NCBI RefSeq assembly: GCF_021026375.1
Contig: NZ_JAJNDB010000001.1
Span: forward strand, 310,001-374,000
Length of the DNA: 64,000 bases
Source: Actinomycetospora endophytica
GTDB taxonomy: Bacteria > Actinomycetota > Actinomycetes > Mycobacteriales > Pseudonocardiaceae
Direction: 5' to 3'
Numbering within the stretch: position 1 is the first letter of the stretch; each line of letters starts with the position of its first letter. The notes under the pieces are model-generated. The model was given only the letters and a program-made list of their open reading frames with translations. It searched no databases and was not told the origin of the DNA. This document shows, in pieces, positions 16,509 to 24,454 of the stretch. The position numbers were made by a program, and so were the translations under genes.

Positions 16509-18817
16509 CGGGCCCGCGGGAGGACACCTCGCACCGGCACACGTCGCACTGGGGCGCGTTCACCCCGCGGGTCGAGGGCGGTGACGTCACCGCCGTGCGC
16601 CCGTCGCCGTTCGATCCGGCCCCGTCGCCCCTGCTCGGGAACCTCGTCGGGTCGCTGCGCCACCCGCTGCGCATCCCGCAGCCGATGGTCCGCGAGGGCT
16701 GGCTGCGCGACGGTCCCGGGCCGGCGCCGCTCCGCGGCGAGGAACCGTTCGTCCCCGTCGGGTGGGACGAGGTGGTCGACCGGCTGGCCGGCGAGCTGCG
16801 CCGCGTCTACACCGACCGCGGACCGGAGGCGGTGTTCGGCGGCTCCTACGGATGGTCCAGCGCCGGACGGTTCCACCACGCCCAGGGGCAGGTGCACCGG
16901 TTCCTCAACACCCTGGGCGGCTACGTCGCGTCGGAGAACACGTACAGCGCGGGGACGTCGGAGGTGCTGCTCCCCCACGTCCTCGGTGCCGGCCCGCAGA
17001 TCCTGCGGACGCTGACCAGCTGGCCGGTGCTCGAGGAGCACACCGAGCTGATGGTCTGCGTCGGCGGCGTCCCGACGAAGAACATGGCCGTCGCGCCGGG
17101 TGGGGTCACCGCCCACACCAGCGAGGGGCACCTCGCCGCGATGGCCGCCCGCGGCATCGAGCTGGTCCTGGTGGGACCCGACCGGCGCGACCTGCCGTCG
17201 TCGTCGGCGTGGCTCCCGGTCCGGCCCGGGACCGACGCGGCGTTCCTGCTGGCCCTGTGCCACGTGCTCGTCACCGAGGGCCTGCACGACGAGGGGTTCC
17301 TACGGACCCACTGCGTGGGCGGCGACCGGGTGCTCGACCACCTGCTCGGCCGGACCGACGGCCTGCCGAAGACGCCGCGGTGGGCGGCGGAGCTGTGCGG
17401 CATCGACCCCGGCGCGATCACCGCGCTGGCGCGGCGGATGGCCTCGCGCCGCACGATGATCACGCTGACCTTCTCCGTCCAGCGCGCCGAGTTCGGTGAG
17501 CAGCCCGTCTGGGCCGGCGTGCTCCTCGCCGCGCTGCTGGGGCAGATCGGGCTCCCGGGCGGCGGCTTCGGGCACGGCTACGGCTCGATCGGCGACAACG
17601 GGCACCCCGCCCACACCCGGGTGCTCCCGACGCTGCCCCAGGGCCACAACCCGGTGCGCGCGCGCATCCCGGTGGCCCGGATCGCGGACATGCTGCTGCA
17701 CCCCGGCGAGGAGTACGCCTACAACGGGGAGCGTCGGCGCTACCCCGACGTCGAGCTCGTGTACTGGTGCGGCGGCAACCCGTTCCACCACCACCAGGAC
17801 CTCGCCCGCCTGCGGGCCGCGTGGCGTCGCGTGCCCACCGTCGTCGTCCACGAGCCGTACTGGACCCCGGCCGCCCGGCACGCCGACATCGTGCTGCCGG
17901 CCACCGTCACGCTGGAGCGCGACGACATCGGGGCGTCGCGCACCGACCCGGTCCTCACGGCCATGCACGCCGCGGCGCCGCCCTACGAGCAGGCGCAGGA
18001 CGACTACACGATCTTCGCGGCGGTGGCCGACCTGCTCGGCACGGACAAGGACTACACCGAGGGCCGGAGCGCGGCCGAGTGGCTGCGCCACCTCTACGAG
18101 GGCTGGCGTGCCGACGGGGCGGGGCGCCCGGACTTCGACACGTTCTGGGCCGACGGACACGCGCGCACGACACCCCCGCCGCCGGGCGTGCTGCTGTCCG
18201 GGTTCCGCCGTGATCCGGTCGGGCGTCCCCTCGCGACCCCGAGCGGGCGGATCGAGCTCGCGTCCACCGTCGTGACCTCGTTCGGCTACGACGACTGCCC
18301 GGGTCACCCCACATGGCTCGCGCCGGTCGAGTGGCACGGCTCCGAGCGCGCGGCGCGCTACCCCCTGGTCCTGCTGGCCAACAACCCGGCGGCCCGGCTG
18401 CACAGCCAGCTCGACTTCGGGGAGCACAGCCGGGGGTCCAAGGTCGCCGGGCGGGAGCCGGTGCGCATCCATCCCGACGACGCCGCGCGGCGCGGGCTCG
18501 GGGGCGGCGACTTGGTCCGCGTCTTCAGCGACCGCGGCGCCTGCCTCGGTGGCGTGGTCGTCGACGGCGACCTCTCACCCGGCGTCGTCCAGATGTCGAC
18601 CGGCGCCTGGTTCTCCCCGGTCCCTGGTGTCGAGCCCGTGCTGTGCGCGGCCGGCAACGTCAATGTCCTGACCCGCGACGTCGGGTCCTCGCGACTCGCC
18701 CAGGGCTGCACCGGCAGCCGGGCGCTGGTCGAGATCGAGCGCTGGCACGGACCGGCGCCGGAGGTGGACGTGGCGGCGCCGCCGGAGACGGTCGGTCGGA
18801 CGCGTCACCAGGGCTGA
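16505..18817 (+). CDS. Molybdopterin oxidoreductase, BisC/TorA/DMSO-reductase type
   Basis: A 770-residue Mo-bisMGD enzyme of the type that reduces S- or N-oxides such as biotin sulfoxide, methionine sulfoxide, DMSO or TMAO. The molybdenum ligand is the Ser in GGSYGWSSAGRFHHAQ (about residues 117-132). There is no N-terminal Cys cluster for a [4Fe-4S] centre and no twin-arginine signal, which fits the cytoplasmic BisC subgroup. Further cofactor contacts include PTKNMAVAPGG, GGNPFHHHQD and the C-terminal LLANNPAARLHSQLDFG. It is expressed as the last gene of the MEDS-PucR operon and overlaps the convergent PPOX gene by 13 bp. The physiological substrate is unknown. Confidence 0.92.
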   Translation: MTGPREDTSHRHTSHWGAFTPRVEGGDVTAVRPSPFDPAPSPLLGNLVGSLRHPLRIPQPMVREGWLRDGPGPAPLRGEEPFVPVGWDEVVDRLAGELRRVYTDRGPEAVFGGSYGWSSAGRFHHAQGQVHRFLNTLGGYVASENTYSAGTSEVLLPHVLGAGPQILRTLTSWPVLEEHTELMVCVGGVPTKNMAVAPGGVTAHTSEGHLAAMAARGIELVLVGPDRRDLPSSSAWLPVRPGTDAAFLLALCHVLVTEGLHDEGFLRTHCVGGDRVLDHLLGRTDGLPKTPRWAAELCGIDPGAITALARRMASRRTMITLTFSVQRAEFGEQPVWAGVLLAALLGQIGLPGGGFGHGYGSIGDNGHPAHTRVLPTLPQGHNPVRARIPVARIADMLLHPGEEYAYNGERRRYPDVELVYWCGGNPFHHHQDLARLRAAWRRVPTVVVHEPYWTPAARHADIVLPATVTLERDDIGASRTDPVLTAMHAAAPPYEQAQDDYTIFAAVADLLGTDKDYTEGRSAAEWLRHLYEGWRADGAGRPDFDTFWADGHARTTPPPPGVLLSGFRRDPVGRPLATPSGRIELASTVVTSFGYDDCPGHPTWLAPVEWHGSERAARYPLVLLANNPAARLHSQLDFGEHSRGSKVAGREPVRIHPDDAARRGLGGGDLVRVFSDRGACLGGVVVDGDLSPGVVQMSTGAWFSPVPGVEPVLCAAGNVNVLTRDVGSSRLAQGCTGSRALVEIERWHGPAPEVDVAAPPETVGRTRHQG

Positions 18818-19296
18818 CTGCTGCTCGTCCAGTGGGTGAGCGTGTCGATGTCGTCGGGGCTGTGGGTGTGCCGCGGCGGCGTCGCGAACGTCGCGTAGGG
18901 CGTGATCCGCACGACCACCCGGTGCTCGTCGGCGCACATCTTCCGGACCGTCGCCATCTTCTCCTCGGGCACCTCCTGCCCCCCGCCCATCAGCACGATG
19001 ACGCGGCGCATCAGCTCGGTGGCGGCGTCGAGGTCGTCCTCGATGACGGCGTCGCCGTAGACCTGCAGATAGGTCAGCGGCCAGTGCTCGTCGAGGACGC
19101 AGAGGCTGACCTTGCCGGTCCGGGCCACGGCCTTCGCCTTCTGCCGCTCGGCCATGGTGGAGACGAGGATGTCGTCGGAGTCGGGGTCGAGGAGGTAGTA
19201 GACGACGGTCATCGCCGGTCCGTCCTCGCGGCGGTTGTACCCGAAGATCGCGGTGCGGTGGTTCCGGACGAAATCGCGGCGTTCGGCCTGGTCCAT
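18805..19296 (-). CDS. Pyridoxamine 5'-phosphate oxidase (PPOX)-family FMN/F420 protein
   Basis: A 163-residue split-barrel flavin-binding protein. The motifs AMTVVYYLLDPDSDDILVST, RQKAKAVARTGKVSLCVLD and LQVYGDAVI follow the PPOX/F420-dependent biliverdin-reductase-like pattern common in actinobacteria. It probably carries out F420H2- or FMN-dependent reduction of an unknown small molecule. Its 3' end overlaps the convergent molybdoenzyme gene by 13 bp. It is divergent from the methyltransferase remnant, only 23 bp between start codons, so the promoters overlap. Confidence 0.85.
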   Translation of the reverse strand: MDQAERRDFVRNHRTAIFGYNRREDGPAMTVVYYLLDPDSDDILVSTMAERQKAKAVARTGKVSLCVLDEHWPLTYLQVYGDAVIEDDLDAATELMRRVIVLMGGGQEVPEEKMATVRKMCADEHRVVVRITPYATFATPPRHTHSPDDIDTLTHWTSSSQPW

Positions 19297-19319
19297 GCGT
19301 CCAACCTAGGCTCCGGCCC

Positions 19320-19745
19320 ATGGGCTCCTCGTCGGTCCGTCGCCCCGAAGACCTGGACGTCGTGCGCGAGTCCTACGACCGGGTCGCCGACAACTACGTC
19401 GAGATGATCGCGGCCACCGGCCTCGGAGACATCCGCGCCCAGCCGTGGCTGCGGGCCGCGATGGACGCCTTCGCGGACGCCGTCGCCGGGCGGGGTCCGG
19501 TGCTCGACGTCGGGTGCGGTCCCGGCACCGTCACGGCGTACCTCGTCGATCGCGGCGTGGACGCGTCCGGCGTGGACCTGTCCCCGCGCATGATCGAGCA
19601 CGCGCGGCGGCTGTACCCGCAGTGCCGCTTCGACGTCGCCTCGGCGACCGAGCGGACCGGGCTGCGGACGGTGGCTGAACTGCGCCTTCCCGCGGCGGCG
19701 CCGATCGGGCCGGTCGTGGTGCTCGTGGCTCGACGGGAGCAGTGA
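19320..19745 (+). CDS. Class I SAM methyltransferase with internal deletion
   Basis: A 141-residue protein with a complete start of the Rossmann fold: YDRVADNYV, the SAM motif VLDVGCGPGTVTAYL and the acidic motif GVDLSPRMIEHARR. After CRFDVASAT it jumps straight to the last helix and strand of such enzymes (ERTGLRTVAELRLP...PVVVLVARRE). The middle, about 70-90 residues holding motifs IV-VI, is missing, yet the reading frame is intact. It probably binds SAM poorly and is inactive. Confidence is high that this is the reading frame and moderate that it is non-functional. Confidence 0.72.
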   Translation: MGSSSVRRPEDLDVVRESYDRVADNYVEMIAATGLGDIRAQPWLRAAMDAFADAVAGRGPVLDVGCGPGTVTAYLVDRGVDASGVDLSPRMIEHARRLYPQCRFDVASATERTGLRTVAELRLPAAAPIGPVVVLVARREQ

Positions 19746-19972
19746 GCGCCGTCGTTCGACCAGGTCAGCGGGCCGGGCTCGACGATCGCGGCGCGGTGTT
19801 CACCTGCCGGACAACCCCCTGAAGGCACGAGCGTGGGTCACCCGTTGCGATGAACGAGCAACGAGACCCGTGACCGTCGCCCGGATCTTCGTGTTGACCA
19901 CACGTAATCACGACAGTCGCCGACCGTGATCGCCGGCGGCTGGGCTCCCCCCACGTCAGGAAGGTCCCTCCC

Positions 19973-20329
19973 ATGGCGGCCCTGCACAAGACCATCCTCG
20001 CCTCGGCCATGATCACCACCGGCCTGCTCTCGAGCGCCGGCATGGCGATGGCCAACACCTCCAGCAGCGACAACGGCATCGACGCGAGCCAGCCGTCGCA
20101 CCACGACGACGGCACCACGGCGCAGAAGGGCCTCGTCAACTCCAGCGACTTCGCGCCCAACACCACCGGGGACCTCTGCAACAACGACACCCCGGTCAAC
20201 GCCCTCGGCGTGCAGGTCCCGGTCCAGGACGACGTCCTCGGCCTGCCGATCCTGTCCAAGGCCCACGAGCAGGGCAACGGCGCCGCGAACGCCAAGCACT
20301 GCGGCAACGGCATCTCGGCCGCCAACTAG
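19973..20329 (+). CDS. Small secreted protein, rodlin-like
   Basis: A 118-residue exported protein with a signal peptide of about 27 residues (basic MAALHK, hydrophobic core, AMA cleavage before NTSSSD). The mature part is Asn/Asp/Gly-rich with two Cys. The segment LCNNDTPVNALGVQVPVQDD resembles the conserved stretch of Streptomyces rodlins (Cys, then a V-N-V-x-P-I/V-Q-D pattern). Rodlins coat aerial hyphae and spores with chaplin fibrils. AGGAAGG precedes ATG 19973. The similarity is by eye and weak; otherwise call it a small secreted protein. A strong hairpin pair follows the stop. Confidence 0.75.
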   Translation: MAALHKTILASAMITTGLLSSAGMAMANTSSSDNGIDASQPSHHDDGTTAQKGLVNSSDFAPNTTGDLCNNDTPVNALGVQVPVQDDVLGLPILSKAHEQGNGAANAKHCGNGISAAN

Positions 20330-20341
20330 AGACGTCCGCGG

Positions 20342-20380
20342 CCGCCGTCCGGGAGCGGGGAGACACACCCCGGGCGGCGG
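20342..20380. terminator. Terminator-like hairpin
   Basis: Arms 20342-20353 (CCGCCGTCCGGG) and 20369-20380 (CCCGGGCGGCGG) pair with one G-U wobble around a 15-nt loop, just after the rodlin-like gene and facing the convergent lyase gene. Confidence 0.55.
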
Positions 20381-20394
20381 CTCCGGAGCGCGTC

Positions 20395-20443
20395 TGCGGG
20401 CCGGTCGTCGGGTTCCTCGTCGGAGCCCGGTGACCGGCCCGCA
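20395..20443. terminator. Second hairpin between the convergent genes
   Basis: A perfect 12-bp inverted repeat (TGCGGGCCGGTC 20395-20406; GACCGGCCCGCA 20432-20443) with a 25-nt loop lies 33 bp past the lyase stop. Together with 20342-20380 it isolates the two convergent transcripts. Confidence 0.5.
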
Positions 20444-20475
20444 GTGTGTGCGCTCCCGCTCGAGTCCCGCTGGCG

Positions 20476-21357
20476 CTACTTGCTGGGCGCGCCCGCGCCG
20501 GCCAGCGCGGCCGCGGACTCGTAGCTCGACCCGACCCGCGCGTCGTCGAGGAAGAGCGTCGCGCTCTGGGCGATGGCGCTGTCCCGGTAGATCCCGGTCT
20601 TGAGATAGGACTGCTCGCCCTCGTAGAGCGTGCCGTTGGCCGGGTGGAAGTTCGTGATCTTCTGCTGGCCGTTCTCCCAGACGTCGGCCGTCGCCTGGCC
20701 GGGGTCGGAGGAGAACGTGATGTGCACGACGATGTCGGTCTGCTGCCCCGGCTGCGCGGCACCGATCGGCTGCGTGAAGTAGTTCTGGGCCGGATGGTGA
20801 CCGCCCGCGCCGCCGTCGAGCACGAACTGCCCGTTGCCCACCTTGACCTCGATGGGCGGGCTGCCGTCGCCGAAGTTCTTCCACTGCGCCACGACCTGCC
20901 AGTCCGGGGTGTTCACCGGGAAGTCCGGCGGCAGGTACCAGGCGAAGCCGTACCACGCCTCGTCGCCCTCGTTGAGCGACGGGATCTTGGGCTCGAGCTC
21001 GGCGCGGATGCCGCCCCCGGGCACGGTGTAGCTGACCGCCTGCCGCCCCGGGATGTTCGGGGAGTTCACGACGACGGGTGGCGGCGCCCCCTCGTCGTTG
21101 TACGGCGTGTCCCGGAAGCTCGACAGCAGGTCGCCGGTCCCCAACTGCCACGTCGGAGCCGGGGCCGTCGCCGGATCGGGCGCGCCGGTCGCGGCGGGAG
21201 CCTTGGTCGTCGTCGTCGTCGCCGGGGGCGTCGACGACGGTGCCCCGCCGGTCCCGTCCGACGAGCATCCGACACCGACCGCCGCCACCAGCAGGACCGC
21301 GGCGACGGCCCCCAGCGCACGGCGTGACCGTGTCGCCCACGGGTGATCCCTGGTCAC
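20476..21357 (-). CDS. Lipoprotein with heparin-lyase-like polysaccharide lyase domain
   Basis: A 293-residue exported lipoprotein. The signal peptide ends in a lipobox (VGVGC, lipidated Cys at about residue 31), followed by a Pro/Thr/Ala-rich linker to about residue 70. The remaining 220 residues form a jelly-roll polysaccharide-lyase domain of the heparin-lyase I/PL20-type superfamily: RAELEPK, EAWYGFAWYLPPDFP, WQVVAQWKNFGDG, FVLDGGAGG and KTGIYRDS are conserved landmarks. It should act outside the membrane on uronic-acid or glucuronan-type glycans. The upstream region has three dyad boxes (see 21384-21402). Confidence 0.85.
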   Translation of the reverse strand: MTRDHPWATRSRRALGAVAAVLLVAAVGVGCSSDGTGGAPSSTPPATTTTTKAPAATGAPDPATAPAPTWQLGTGDLLSSFRDTPYNDEGAPPPVVVNSPNIPGRQAVSYTVPGGGIRAELEPKIPSLNEGDEAWYGFAWYLPPDFPVNTPDWQVVAQWKNFGDGSPPIEVKVGNGQFVLDGGAGGHHPAQNYFTQPIGAAQPGQQTDIVVHITFSSDPGQATADVWENGQQKITNFHPANGTLYEGEQSYLKTGIYRDSAIAQSATLFLDDARVGSSYESAAALAGAGAPSK

Positions 21358-21383
21358 AGCGCACTCCCCTTCGGAGGGCCGGC

Positions 21384-21402
21384 GGGTGATCCCCGATCAC
21401 CC
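21384..21402. promoter_or_regulatory. Perfect palindrome upstream of the lyase gene
   Basis: GGGTGATC-CCC-GATCACCC is a perfect 8-bp-arm dyad 27 bp upstream of the lyase start. A degenerate copy (15 of 19 matches by eye) overlaps the first codons at 21340-21358, and a related dyad GTCACC-ATGT-GGTGAC lies at 21421-21436. The cluster suggests an operator for an unidentified regulator. Confidence 0.45.
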
Positions 21403-21479
21403 TGACCGAGGGATCATGTGGTCACCATGTGGTGACGCGCCACCGCACGACCGAACGAGTCAATCCTCCGGACGGTTCG

Positions 21480-21661
21480 GAAGCCGCGTCGTTGACCCCC
21501 TCACCCGCAGCACGATCACCGCCGTCCGCACCCCGGAGGGCTGGCGGGCGGCCGCCATCCACAACGCCCGGATCCGGCCCGCCGGCATCCCCGAGCCGGA
21601 CTCCGTCGTCGCCCGGGTGGTCCGGGGGCTGGTCCGCACGGCCGGCGCGCTCGGCGTCTGA
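21480..21661 (+). pseudogene. 3' remnant of an SgcJ/EcaC (NTF2-like) gene
   Basis: The frame encodes a typical end of an SgcJ/EcaC-family NTF2-like protein: RSTITAVRTPEGWRAAAIHN, then RIRP and a basic tail ending VRGLVRTAGALGV. The N-terminal half of the fold is absent; upstream sequence in this frame has no homologous character and is occupied by the lyase promoter. It is most likely a truncated relic, possibly left when the lyase gene was inserted or rearranged. Confidence 0.5.
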
Positions 21662-21708
21662 GTGGTCTTTCCGGAACCGATCGCGGGTCGACGACCTACG
21701 CTGATGAC

Positions 21709-22755
21709 GTGAATCCGCCGGTTCGCGAAATCCGGTTCCTGACGCGGGACGATCGCCGCATCGCCTATGAGCGCAGCGGCGACGGTCCGTTGTTGATCTG
21801 CCCGGCGTGGTGGGTCAGTCACCTGGAACTGGATCGGGACAACACCGCGGTCGCCCATTTCTGGGATGCGGTCGGCGACGGGTACTCCGTGGTGCGCTAC
21901 GACCGCTTGGGAGTGGGGGTGTCGGACCGGGAATTGCGGGACGACGACGCGACGCTCGACGCGGAGGTCGAGGTGATCCGCGCGGTGGCGGACGAGTTGG
22001 ACGCCGAACGGGTGTCCCTTCTCGGCGGGTCGTCGGGCGGATGTGCGGCGATTGCGTTCGCGGCCCGTTTCCCCGAGCGGGTGGATCGTCTCGTGCTCTA
22101 CGGGGCGTACGCGGACGGCGCCTCGATCACGCAGCCGGAGGTGCGAGAGGCAATTCTCGCGGCGATCCGCTCGCACTGGGGTCTCGGATCGCGGCTGCTG
22201 GCCACCATCTTCCTGGGCGACGTCAGCAGCGAGGAACGGGAGGAGTTCGCGCGCTTCCAACGTCTGGCCGCGAGTGCCGAGTCGGCGGCGCGGTTCCTCG
22301 AGCAGGTGTACCGGAACGACGTCCGGGATCAGTTGGCGCTGGTCCGGGCACCCACGCACGTCGTGCACCGTCGGGAAGACCGCACGATTCCGTACCGGCT
22401 GGGGCGTCAGGTCGCCGCGGGAATCCCCGGCGCGACGTTGGTTCCGCTGGCGGGGAGCGCCCATTTCCCGTGGTCCGGCGACGCCGGCGGGGTGGTCCGG
22501 GCGTTGCGCACGGCCCTCTCGGCCGGCGGCCACTCCCACGGGCCGGCCGAGGAGCCGGCGGCGGTGCTGCTGTCGCGACGGGAGCGCGAGGTGCTCGATC
22601 TCGTCGCGGGTGGCCTGCGCGACGACGAGATCGCCGAGCAGTTGGTCGTCAGCCCGCACACGGTGCATCGTCACGTGGCGAACATCCGCCGCAAGCTCGG
22701 CCGCGGTTCCCGGACGGCGGCGGTCGCCGAAGCCGCGCGCCTGGGCCTGCTCTGA
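21709..22755 (+). CDS. Alpha/beta hydrolase fused to a LuxR-type DNA-binding domain
   Basis: A 348-residue two-domain protein. Residues 1-270 form an alpha/beta hydrolase with nucleophile elbow GGSSGG, the conserved YDRLGVGVSD segment and the catalytic His region SAHFPW. Residues 283-345 form a LuxR/GerE helix-turn-helix: LSRREREVLDLVAGGLRDDE, then SPHTVHRHVANIRRKL. The hydrolase part probably senses or hydrolyses an ester or lactone signal and transmits this to DNA binding. The start is GTG 21709. The rest of the region offers no evident target gene, although the methyltransferase at 22853 lies directly downstream. Confidence 0.9.
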   Translation: MNPPVREIRFLTRDDRRIAYERSGDGPLLICPAWWVSHLELDRDNTAVAHFWDAVGDGYSVVRYDRLGVGVSDRELRDDDATLDAEVEVIRAVADELDAERVSLLGGSSGGCAAIAFAARFPERVDRLVLYGAYADGASITQPEVREAILAAIRSHWGLGSRLLATIFLGDVSSEEREEFARFQRLAASAESAARFLEQVYRNDVRDQLALVRAPTHVVHRREDRTIPYRLGRQVAAGIPGATLVPLAGSAHFPWSGDAGGVVRALRTALSAGGHSHGPAEEPAAVLLSRREREVLDLVAGGLRDDEIAEQLVVSPHTVHRHVANIRRKLGRGSRTAAVAEAARLGLL

Positions 22756-22852
22756 GCCCTGGCGTCGTCGGGATGGCCGGAACGGGCCATCTGCCGCGGA
22801 TGACGATTTCGCGCGATGCCCGGCCGGTCGCCCGCTGCCTAGCGTCGTCGCC

Positions 22853-23509
22853 ATGACCACCGAGACGTCACCACTCACCTCCGCCGCCCGCTCCCGCCCC
22901 TGGGCACGCGTCTTCGCGGCGATCTACGACCCACTGCTGAAGGGCGGCGAGCGGGCCGGCATGAGCCGCTCCCGCCACGACCTCCTCGCCCAGGTCCGGG
23001 GACGCACCCTGGAGATCGGGAGCGGGACCGGCCTGAACCTCGGCCACTATCCGGACGGCGTCCAGGACCTCGTGCTCGCCGAGCCCGAACCCGCGATGCG
23101 CCGCCGGCTCCAGGACGCCGTCCGCCGTGGCGGGCACCGGCACGAGGTGATCGACGCCCGCGCCGAGAGGCTCCCGTTCCCGGACGCGAGCATCGACACC
23201 GTCGTCTCGACGCTCGTCCTCTGCACCGTCGACGCACCCGACCGCGCGTTGCGCGAGATCCGGCGCGTCCTGCGTCCGGGCGGGCAGCTGCTGTTCATCG
23301 AGCACGTGCGGTCCGAGTCCCCGACGCTCGCGCGCTGGCAGGACCGCCTGGCCGGGCCGTGGCAGGCGTTCGCCGAGGGATGCCGCTGCAACCGCGCGAC
23401 CGCCGAGCTGATGGCGGCGTGCGGGTTCCAGCTCGACGCCCGGCCCGCGGTCTGGCGGGCGATGCCGGGGATCATCCGCCCGTTGCTCATCGGCCGAGCC
23501 ACCGTCTGA
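22853..23509 (+). CDS. Class I SAM-dependent methyltransferase (UbiE/Methyltransf_11 type)
   Basis: A 218-residue enzyme with SAM motif I TLEIGSGTGLNLGHYP, the motif-IV region FPDASIDTVVSTLVLCTVD and post-motif LREIRRVLRPGGQLLFIEHV. The C-terminal section with CRCNRATAELMAACGF is typical of the phosphatidylethanolamine N-methyltransferase-like/METTL7-type group. The ATG at 22853 lacks a strong ribosome site. No pathway partner is adjacent, so the substrate stays open (lipid or small thiol are possibilities). Confidence 0.87.
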   Translation: MTTETSPLTSAARSRPWARVFAAIYDPLLKGGERAGMSRSRHDLLAQVRGRTLEIGSGTGLNLGHYPDGVQDLVLAEPEPAMRRRLQDAVRRGGHRHEVIDARAERLPFPDASIDTVVSTLVLCTVDAPDRALREIRRVLRPGGQLLFIEHVRSESPTLARWQDRLAGPWQAFAEGCRCNRATAELMAACGFQLDARPAVWRAMPGIIRPLLIGRATV

Positions 23510-23547
23510 CCCTCGCGGTTCGCGGTGCCGGGAGAGAGGCTGAGCCC

Positions 23548-24150
23548 GTGCGCATCGAGATCGTGGTCTTCGACGGATTCGACGATCTGGACGTGTTCGC
23601 GCCGCACGAGGTCCTCCAGCAGGCGACCGCGGACCGCCCGGACTGGGACGTACGCCTGGTCGGCATCGACGGGCCGGCGACGGTGACCAGCGCCCGCGGC
23701 GTCGTGGTGACCGTGCCGGAAGGACTGGGCGAGCCCGACGGCGTCGTCGTCCCCGGTGGACCGTGGCGGGACGCGGGCAGCGGGTTGGGCGCCGAGATCG
23801 CCCGCGGCGTCCTCGGCGCCCGGCTCGTCGCGCTCGCACCGCGGCTCCGGTGGATCGCGTCGGTGTGCACCGGCGCGATGCTGCTCGCCGCGGCCGGGCT
23901 GACGTCGGGCCGGCCGGCGGTCACCCACCACGCGGCGCTCGACGACCTCGCCGCGTCCGGGGCGCTGGTCCGCCCGGGCGAGCGCGTCGTCGACGACGGC
24001 ACCCTGGTCACGGCGGGCGGCGTCACCAGCGGGCTCGACCTCGCGCTCCACCTCGTCGCCCGGGAGATCGACCCCGAGACCGCGCGGCGGACCGCGGAGT
24101 TCCTGGAGTACACCCCACGGATCGACCTCGGCGCCGCGGCTCGAACCTGA
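23548..24150 (+). CDS. DJ-1/PfpI family protein
   Basis: A 200-residue glutamine-amidotransferase-like fold. The nucleophile elbow is ASVCTGAML (Cys about residue 109), with an N-terminal acidic residue near DGFDDLDVFAPHE and an HH pair in AVTHHAALDDL. This arrangement matches the isonitrile-hydratase/ThiJ-like branch of the family rather than PfpI proteases. GTG 23548 follows GGAGAGAGG. It lies 38 bp downstream of the methyltransferase, so it may be co-transcribed. Confidence 0.85.
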   Translation: MRIEIVVFDGFDDLDVFAPHEVLQQATADRPDWDVRLVGIDGPATVTSARGVVVTVPEGLGEPDGVVVPGGPWRDAGSGLGAEIARGVLGARLVALAPRLRWIASVCTGAMLLAAAGLTSGRPAVTHHAALDDLAASGALVRPGERVVDDGTLVTAGGVTSGLDLALHLVAREIDPETARRTAEFLEYTPRIDLGAAART

Positions 24151-24176
24151 CGCCCGCCCGACGCCATACTGGCGCC

Positions 24177-24446
24177 ATGCGATTCCGCACCACGGTCGAG
24201 CTGGGCGGCAGGACCGCGACGGGTCTTCCGGTGCCGGACGACGTCGCGGCGGCACTGGACGGCGGCGGACGCCCGGCGGTCCGGATCACCGTCGAGAACG
24301 GATCCCGCGCCGCGTTCGACGCGCTGGCCTACACCCACCGTAAGGAATGGGTGCGCTGGATCGACGAGGCGAAGAAGGCCGACACCCGCGCGCGTCGGGT
24401 CGCGAGGACGGTCTCGTCGCTGCGTCCCGCTCCGTCCGAGTCCTGA
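24177..24446 (+). CDS. DUF1905/YdeI-OmdA family protein, internally shortened
   Basis: An 89-residue protein. The start (FRTTVELGGRTATGLPVPDD, then GRPAVRITV) is a DUF1905 N-terminus, and the end (RAAFDALAYTHRKEWVRWID followed by a Lys/Arg-rich tail) is the bacteriocin-protection YdeI/OmdA helix. Complete family members are about 150 residues; here the DUF1905 barrel's second half and the linker are missing with the frame kept. It is probably a deletion derivative of uncertain function. It is followed 8 bp later by the rhodanese gene. Confidence 0.7.
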   Translation: MRFRTTVELGGRTATGLPVPDDVAAALDGGGRPAVRITVENGSRAAFDALAYTHRKEWVRWIDEAKKADTRARRVARTVSSLRPAPSES

Positions 24447-24454
24447 GGAGGACC

